Positions 58,837 through 64,000 of a stretch of DNA of 64,000 nt are shown piece by piece. The notes under the pieces were generated by a model. The model worked only from the letters and a program-made list of their open reading frames with translations. It did not search any database and had not been told where the DNA came from. Made by a program: the position numbers and the translations under genes. Position 1 is the first letter of the stretch. The number at the start of each line of letters is the position of its first letter. Source of the DNA: Halobacillus litoralis (GTDB lineage Bacteria > Bacillota > Bacilli > Bacillales > Halobacillaceae); NCBI RefSeq assembly GCF_009856415.1, contig NZ_WMEZ01000003.1, positions 1 through 64,000 on the forward strand. Reading direction: 5' to 3'.

Positions 58837-61053
58837 TTAATGGAATAAACCTGATTCCCGTGATTTTTTCATGAGTTTTCTTGAATTCTCATGCAGTGGA
58901 CCTTTCAAGAAAATGCCAATCGCAAGGAATACCCCGGCAAAGATAGATAAGCGGATCACGTCTGTTTTAACACGTGCCTGAACGATCCCTCCAACTGCTT
59001 CTCTTAGTAAGTCAACCGCATACGAGAACGGCAGGAATGGATGGATGTTTTGGAAGAATTCCGGAAGTAAAGCCACTGGATACGTTCCTCCTGAACCTGC
59101 AATTTGCAGAACAAGGAAAACAATCGCCCCTGCCTTCCCCACATCTCCAAGAACAGATACGAGTGTAAACACAATCGTCATGAAAACAAAACTAATCCCA
59201 AGTCCAAACAGAACAAAATAGAGGGATTCAGCGATTCCAATCTTTAAAAAGAAAAGATTACCCAACGTTACAACTAAGGTCTGCAGGAAACCAATACTTA
59301 CAAAAGTCGCAAGTTTACCCAGATACTGTTCGTAGGATCGGTACTCAGACGTATGAACAGGTTCCGTTGATAAAAGTGAAACCAGTAGAAGAGCCCCTAC
59401 CCATAGCGCAAGAACCGTGTAAAATGGTGTCATTCCTGTTCCGTAATTTTCAATCGGAAACCGTGTATTCTTACTTAAACTCACCGGCTCCTTAAAGAAG
59501 CTTTCCTCTGCTTCAGGATCGTTTTTCAGAAGCTCAATGATTTCATTAATATCTGTCTCTCCTTGAATCTCCCGGATACGGTCAGCCATCTGATTGACTT
59601 TTTCGTTCACATACGGATATTCATTTAACATGTATTCAAGAATATCCTGACCTTCCGCCAGGTTGCTTTCTGTACTTCCAAGAATCTGCGAGATCTGTGG
59701 AATCGTAGATTGAGCTTCAGTCAGAATACTGCGGGCATCGGATAACGTCTGCTGAGCCTGATTGATTTCTTGGAGGAATTTTGGCTCTATATTTTCCTTG
59801 TACTCTGTCAGAAAAGCATCGATTCGATCGGCTGTTTCGCCGGATTTCTCTTCCAGTGTCGTCAGTGTTTGATCAATCTCAGTCTGACTATCCTTGAGTT
59901 GTTCTTCAAGCCGTCCTGTATCATTCTGAACGCTCTGTAAACCTTCACGAATACGCTCGACCTCTTTTAAAGCTTGATTCACTGTTTCCTGAGACGCTTC
60001 AGAACCAGTCTGCTGATTCTGATTCTCCTCTCCGTTTTCAGGATTCTCTTCACCATTCTGCTGTTGCTGCTCCTGAACCTGCTTCAGCAAGTTTTCCACG
60101 GTATTCAACTGTTCCAGTGCTTCACTGGTACGTTGATTAATTCCATCTTTCAATTCCGTGACGCCTGTTAAATCCAGGTCCACAGACTGAACGTCATTTA
60201 TGAAGCTGTTGACATCTTCTGCTGTCTGCTGAGCTTTTTTCAAGTCAGCTTCAACTCTAGGCGCCACTTCATTTAACCGCTGTTCTGCTTCATTTAAGAA
60301 GCTTGTTGTCTCATCAATGGTGCCAAGACTTTCGCGGGTCACTTGATCTGCCCGGGGTAGAAGTCCCTGTACATCGTTAATGATGGAAGCCGCATTTTGT
60401 GAATCGTCATAAGCTCCGGAAATCAGGTCATAAATTTCAGGAAGATTTTCCTCAAGCTTAAAGACATATTCTTCAAAACGTTTGATGTCGGGGAGGTCTT
60501 TTTCAAGTTCCAGCCCCAGTTCGTTAAACAATTCCGCGACCGTTCCATTCACTTCTGAAACAAACTCTTTCGTGATCTGATCCACAATGACGCTGGCACC
60601 CTTTTCTGTGATCTTAGGTGCGATGGCATTGATCTTTTCATTGACATAATACTCGACATTGGACTTTTCCGGTTGATCACTGACCACTGTGCCCAGTTTC
60701 TCAGAAAAGGCATCCGGAATGACGATGACGGCATAATAATCCCCGTACTCTAATTGGTCCATAGCCGTTTCCCGATCGGTAAACTGCCAGTCAAAACTGT
60801 CATTACCTTTTAATTCCTCAACTAAATCTTTCCCTACATCAATTTCCGTACCTCTAACTGTGGCCCCTTCATCCTCATTGACTACAGCCACAGGCAGCTG
60901 GTCGGTCTGACTGTAGGGATCCCAAGAGGCCTTAATATTGAACCAGGCGTACAAAGAAGGCAGAACAATTAATCCACCAATCAAGATCATAGCCACCCAG
61001 TTTGTTGAAATACTTTTCCAATCTCTTGCAAATATCTTCCACATCTGTTTCAT
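58837..61053 (-). CDS. YhgE/Pip-type membrane protein
   Basis: A 738-residue protein of the YhgE/Pip (phage infection protein) type. One N-terminal helix (about 18-38), a large extracellular region (about 40-540) with coiled-coil stretches and a Gln/Asn/Glu-rich low-complexity segment (near residue 330-355), then five or six C-terminal helices of ABC-2-type permease appearance. The family also covers EsaA-like parts of type VII secretion and the phage receptor Pip. No ESX gene lies nearby. Probably envelope transport; function unproven. Confidence 0.88.
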   Translation of the reverse strand: MKQMWKIFARDWKSISTNWVAMILIGGLIVLPSLYAWFNIKASWDPYSQTDQLPVAVVNEDEGATVRGTEIDVGKDLVEELKGNDSFDWQFTDRETAMDQLEYGDYYAVIVIPDAFSEKLGTVVSDQPEKSNVEYYVNEKINAIAPKITEKGASVIVDQITKEFVSEVNGTVAELFNELGLELEKDLPDIKRFEEYVFKLEENLPEIYDLISGAYDDSQNAASIINDVQGLLPRADQVTRESLGTIDETTSFLNEAEQRLNEVAPRVEADLKKAQQTAEDVNSFINDVQSVDLDLTGVTELKDGINQRTSEALEQLNTVENLLKQVQEQQQQNGEENPENGEENQNQQTGSEASQETVNQALKEVERIREGLQSVQNDTGRLEEQLKDSQTEIDQTLTTLEEKSGETADRIDAFLTEYKENIEPKFLQEINQAQQTLSDARSILTEAQSTIPQISQILGSTESNLAEGQDILEYMLNEYPYVNEKVNQMADRIREIQGETDINEIIELLKNDPEAEESFFKEPVSLSKNTRFPIENYGTGMTPFYTVLALWVGALLLVSLLSTEPVHTSEYRSYEQYLGKLATFVSIGFLQTLVVTLGNLFFLKIGIAESLYFVLFGLGISFVFMTIVFTLVSVLGDVGKAGAIVFLVLQIAGSGGTYPVALLPEFFQNIHPFLPFSYAVDLLREAVGGIVQARVKTDVIRLSIFAGVFLAIGIFLKGPLHENSRKLMKKSRESGLFH

Positions 61054-61183
61054 ACGTGATGCTCCTGTATATATAAAATAATCATGACTGATGCATGGAA
61101 CAACGGTTTATTATTTACTTCAGAGTTATTTTAAGTTGTTCATGAATGGTTCCGTGCATTCATCAATCAAGTAGTCAAATGTA

Positions 61184-64000
61184 TTAAGAACCAGCCCAGA
61201 CATCTTTCGCAAGCCGCCCGGACTTTTCCAGATCATCCAACCACAAAACAGCTTCCTGTTCACTGACCTGATGAAGATCCCGGTAACTCTCCACAAGCGT
61301 ACGCGTTACTTCAGGAGCCATTTTACTGCCATCCCCGCAAATATAGAAACGGCCTCCTTGATCTAATAGAGAAAGGATCGCTTCCGCATTTTTCCTCATC
61401 ACATGTTGGACATACACTTTTTCTCCATCCTTTTGCCTTGAAAAAGCAGTATGCAGATCAATTAATCCTAGACGTTCCGCTTCTTTCAGTTCCTCTTCAT
61501 ATAGAAAGTCCTCCTCAGGACGACGGCACCCGAAATAAAGGTGAGCTTCTCCCAGCGTTTTCCCTTCCTGATGCATCTCCTTGCGAGCCTGGATGAACCC
61601 ACGGAAGGGAGCGATTCCAGTTCCCGGACCGACAAGGATCATCGGTGTTTCAGGATCTTCCGGCAGTTGGAAGTCTGATTGAGGGGTACGGACGAAACAA
61701 GCGATTTTGTCTCCGATTTCTCTCGATGCCAGATAGTTCGAAGCCACACCTTCATACTCGCCTTTTCCACTCCATGCCTCTCCTCGAACGACACTGACCG
61801 TCACACTCGGTTGATGGGCATGTACCCGTGGGGAACTGGAAATTGAATAATAACGGACTTTCAAAGCTGGAAGCAGAGAAATGAATTGCTCAAACTCCAT
61901 TTCACACGATGGATACGCTTCTAGCAGCTCCAGCATCGTTTGACGTTTCTCCAGAATCTCAGTTTTATAGTTTTCATCCTCAACGAGTTGTTCGAGCTCG
62001 ATTTTGTGTGGCGGGCAGGGGTTGCTCGCAGCTAGCGCACGGATTTGTGCCCTTGTGGCAGTCTCCTGCAATTCGACGTAAGAGGACAGCAATTGTTTGA
62101 GTTGAACTGGCTTGCCTGTAGGCAGGTGTACGGCACGGCCGCTTCCTTCGCTCAAAATCACATGCTCTTCTCCTTTGATTCCGAACCGGTCCAGCACCCT
62201 GGTGATGAGAGCCTTTGTGTTTTCCGGCACGACACCAAGGTGATCCCCCTCCTTGAAGGTCACCCCTGTAGGAAGTTCGACCTCCACGTGACGCGTGCTG
62301 CGGTCATCTGACTTCAACAGCTCCCTATTTTCAAGCACCACGGCTGTGAATGCATCATAGGTGCGAGCCACAGGCGTATAGCTCGTTCCACTTACGAATT
62401 CCATGGAAACAGGGCTGGAAGCATCTTGTCCTTCTTCCAAGTCCAAGTTGAAATATTCGGCTAACGACGGCCATAGCTTTTCTTCCCATTTTTCCAGATC
62501 ACCATTAAAGTCTTCGTTGGCATCTCCTTCTCCCCGTTCAAGCAGAAGGACAGCTCCTTTCGCATCGAGTTCGCGATCGATGGTTGCAGGAACCCGTTGA
62601 TAGGTGCTCGCCCAATTTCGGTCGCCGCAGCCGAAAACGGCGTAGGTGACCCCGTCAAGCTCTCCTTCCTCAGCAGAAGTCAGCCACTGGACAAAAGAGG
62701 TTGCGTTGTCTGGTGGGTTGCCGTTATAGGAAGCAGATACAATTAAGATCGCTCCTTCTTTCGGAAGCATTCCTGTCCATTCATCTAGCGGAGCCGTCGT
62801 TACAGAAAAGCCTTGGTGGCGCGCAGTTTCAGCAAGCTCCCGGGCTACTCCTTCTGCGGTTCCCATGTTCGACCCGTACAATACGTGGAATGGCGTGCCA
62901 TGGGACTCGCGGGCGGGTATATCCTTCGTATCTTCCTTTTGCTTCGCTTCTTGAGGCTGGAAGCCGTTGAATTCTCTTCTTGCTTTCACTTTCATCGTCA
63001 GCCCGTCCGGCTTGAACGTTAGCGTTTCTTTGACATCCAGTTCATAATCCGTATGATCGACAAGATCGAAATGCTGCAAGACCATGCCGAGAACGAGCGT
63101 CGCTTCATGGAGCGCGAACTGCTGACCGATGCACGCCCGTTGTCCATTCCCAAAAGGTTTATAGGCATGGTGTGGAATGTCAGCTGGATTTTCAAAGCGT
63201 TCTGGATTGAATGCCTCCGCATCATCGCCCCAGACGGTGGGGTCCCGGTGAAGTTCCGGGATGAGCAGTGTGAACGTGTCTCCTTTTTCTACTTCATATT
63301 CACCATCAAGGGTTGTATCTTCTTTGGCATGAACGGAAAAAGCCGGAGCGGTAGGCCATAAGCGCAATGCTTCGTTCAAAACCATCCGCACATACTTCAA
63401 CTGTTTCACTTGTTTAAAGGAAGGAGTATCATCACCAAGCACTTCATCCACTTCCTTATACGCTTTCTGTAACTTCTCCGGATGCTTTAATAGGTAATAC
63501 GTAGCGAAAGATAAGAGCCCGCTCGTCGTTTCATGACCGGCGATCAGGAACGTGATGATTTGAAAACGGATATTCACATCGTCCAGTGCTTCCCCTGTTT
63601 CAGGGTCTTTCCCTTTCAACATATGGCCGAGCAGATCGTCCTCTCCCTGATCTCCGGCTTGTTTTCTATCTTCGATTAATTGATCGACAAGATTGAACAT
63701 GTAGTCGATATCTTCTTTGAATTGACGTTTAGAACGGACCATCAGCTTATCCTGGATGCCCAGGCGCTGCGTCTGACTCATCGATTCATCAAGTGCGCGC
63801 ACCATTTTTTCTATAAAAGGATGCGCATCTTCACGATAGAAACTGTTGAAACGGTAATTGAATCCGCACAAACCGATCGTATCCAGCGTCAGGCGTGTCA
63901 TATCATCAGGGACGTCAACATCTTCATTCGGATTCAGTCTCGCCCATTTTTGAATCAGCTGAGAAGCAAGGTCGAGCATTTTATCATGATAGCCTTTCAT
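61184..64000 (-). CDS. CYP102-type self-sufficient cytochrome P450:NADPH-P450 reductase (5' end outside window)
   Basis: The 938 residues in the window begin at [20 protein letters not shown], which corresponds to about residue 112 of P450-BM3, so the N-terminal part lies beyond position 64000. P450 domain: AGHETTSG (I-helix), ExxR in NEALRLWP, and heme ligand Cys in [11 protein letters not shown]. The reductase follows with the FMN domain ([20 protein letters not shown]), then the FAD/NADPH domain ([23 protein letters not shown]). The family hydroxylates fatty acids below the omega end. In B. subtilis such genes are controlled by FatR; a regulator is not visible here. Confidence 0.96.
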   Translation of the reverse strand: MKGYHDKMLDLASQLIQKWARLNPNEDVDVPDDMTRLTLDTIGLCGFNYRFNSFYREDAHPFIEKMVRALDESMSQTQRLGIQDKLMVRSKRQFKEDIDYMFNLVDQLIEDRKQAGDQGEDDLLGHMLKGKDPETGEALDDVNIRFQIITFLIAGHETTSGLLSFATYYLLKHPEKLQKAYKEVDEVLGDDTPSFKQVKQLKYVRMVLNEALRLWPTAPAFSVHAKEDTTLDGEYEVEKGDTFTLLIPELHRDPTVWGDDAEAFNPERFENPADIPHHAYKPFGNGQRACIGQQFALHEATLVLGMVLQHFDLVDHTDYELDVKETLTFKPDGLTMKVKARREFNGFQPQEAKQKEDTKDIPARESHGTPFHVLYGSNMGTAEGVARELAETARHQGFSVTTAPLDEWTGMLPKEGAILIVSASYNGNPPDNATSFVQWLTSAEEGELDGVTYAVFGCGDRNWASTYQRVPATIDRELDAKGAVLLLERGEGDANEDFNGDLEKWEEKLWPSLAEYFNLDLEEGQDASSPVSMEFVSGTSYTPVARTYDAFTAVVLENRELLKSDDRSTRHVEVELPTGVTFKEGDHLGVVPENTKALITRVLDRFGIKGEEHVILSEGSGRAVHLPTGKPVQLKQLLSSYVELQETATRAQIRALAASNPCPPHKIELEQLVEDENYKTEILEKRQTMLELLEAYPSCEMEFEQFISLLPALKVRYYSISSSPRVHAHQPSVTVSVVRGEAWSGKGEYEGVASNYLASREIGDKIACFVRTPQSDFQLPEDPETPMILVGPGTGIAPFRGFIQARKEMHQEGKTLGEAHLYFGCRRPEEDFLYEEELKEAERLGLIDLHTAFSRQKDGEKVYVQHVMRKNAEAILSLLDQGGRFYICGDGSKMAPEVTRTLVESYRDLHQVSEQEAVLWLDDLEKSGRLAKDVWAGS

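Noticed and set aside
1-64000. tRNA, rRNA, prophage or insertion-sequence genes
   Set aside because: No cloverleaf, rRNA-like block, integrase, terminase or transposase frame was recognised.

Overview
The window reads as chromosomal DNA of a moderately halophilic, aerobic, low-to-mid-GC Bacillaceae; Halobacillus or a close relative is my inference. The grounds are AGGAGG-type ribosome binding sites, B. subtilis-like loci (lutABC with lutR and lutP, a qox quinol oxidase operon, yfkAB, yflT, a fused CYP102-type P450), SigB-, CcpA-, Fur- and WalR-type sites, and a carnitine-to-glycine-betaine pathway that suits a salt-loving cell. No rRNA, tRNA, phage, IS transposase or CRISPR array was seen.

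Layout. 1-2.3 kb: an ArsR/DUF2087 repressor with the MFS exporter it probably controls. 2.3-7.8 kb: lactate use (lutA-lutB-lutC, lutR, lutP) with two LutR-type operators and a CcpA site. 7.8-12.2 kb: flavodoxin-like protein, DUF1028 protein, SigB-type stress protein, phospholipase D-like protein, then an inverted pair of 170-175 bp structured repeats. 12.2-17.5 kb: TPP riboswitch-thiT, esterase plus SDR, YfkAB radical SAM, a truncated YgjP protein, ZIP transporter. 17.6-23.9 kb: SIMPL protein, amine oxidase, HtrA-like protease with a zinc-ribbon/FxLYD partner, a 28-aa basic peptide, a 3D-domain wall protein. 24-26.3 kb: thiosulfate-type transporter and a type I toxin-antitoxin locus. 26.3-31 kb: yjbQ, dapF, and a Fur-box iron-siderophore uptake pair with a fused double permease. 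31-36.7 kb: a winged-helix protein facing a 21-bp repeat array, then qoxABCD plus an extra small subunit. 37-40 kb: miscellaneous small enzymes and a GNAT remnant. 40-45.3 kb: carnitine catabolism (thioesterase, carnitine dehydrogenase, BKACE lyase, BCCT transporter, TetR) with a matched operator pair. 45.3-57 kb: nuclease-like protein, kinase, VanZ, a T-box-controlled MFS transporter, lipoprotein, NmrA, VOC, Nudix, DUF2254, DMT, DUF2200, RsbR paralogue. 57-64 kb: OYE oxidoreductase, YhgE/Pip membrane protein, and the 3' part of a P450-reductase fusion that runs off the window.

The most unusual signal is four intergenic arrays of strictly periodic, half-conserved repeats. Two arrays 16 kb apart (9491-9610 and 25761-25880) share one core, A(TT/CC)GATAT, at an exact 20-bp period. 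A third (31920-32045) has core GTCACTTT at an exact 21-bp period beside a winged-helix gene. A fourth (19988-20139) has a 13-bp palindrome every 27-28 bp. In each, about half of every unit is conserved and half is free to vary. I know of no described system that explains them.
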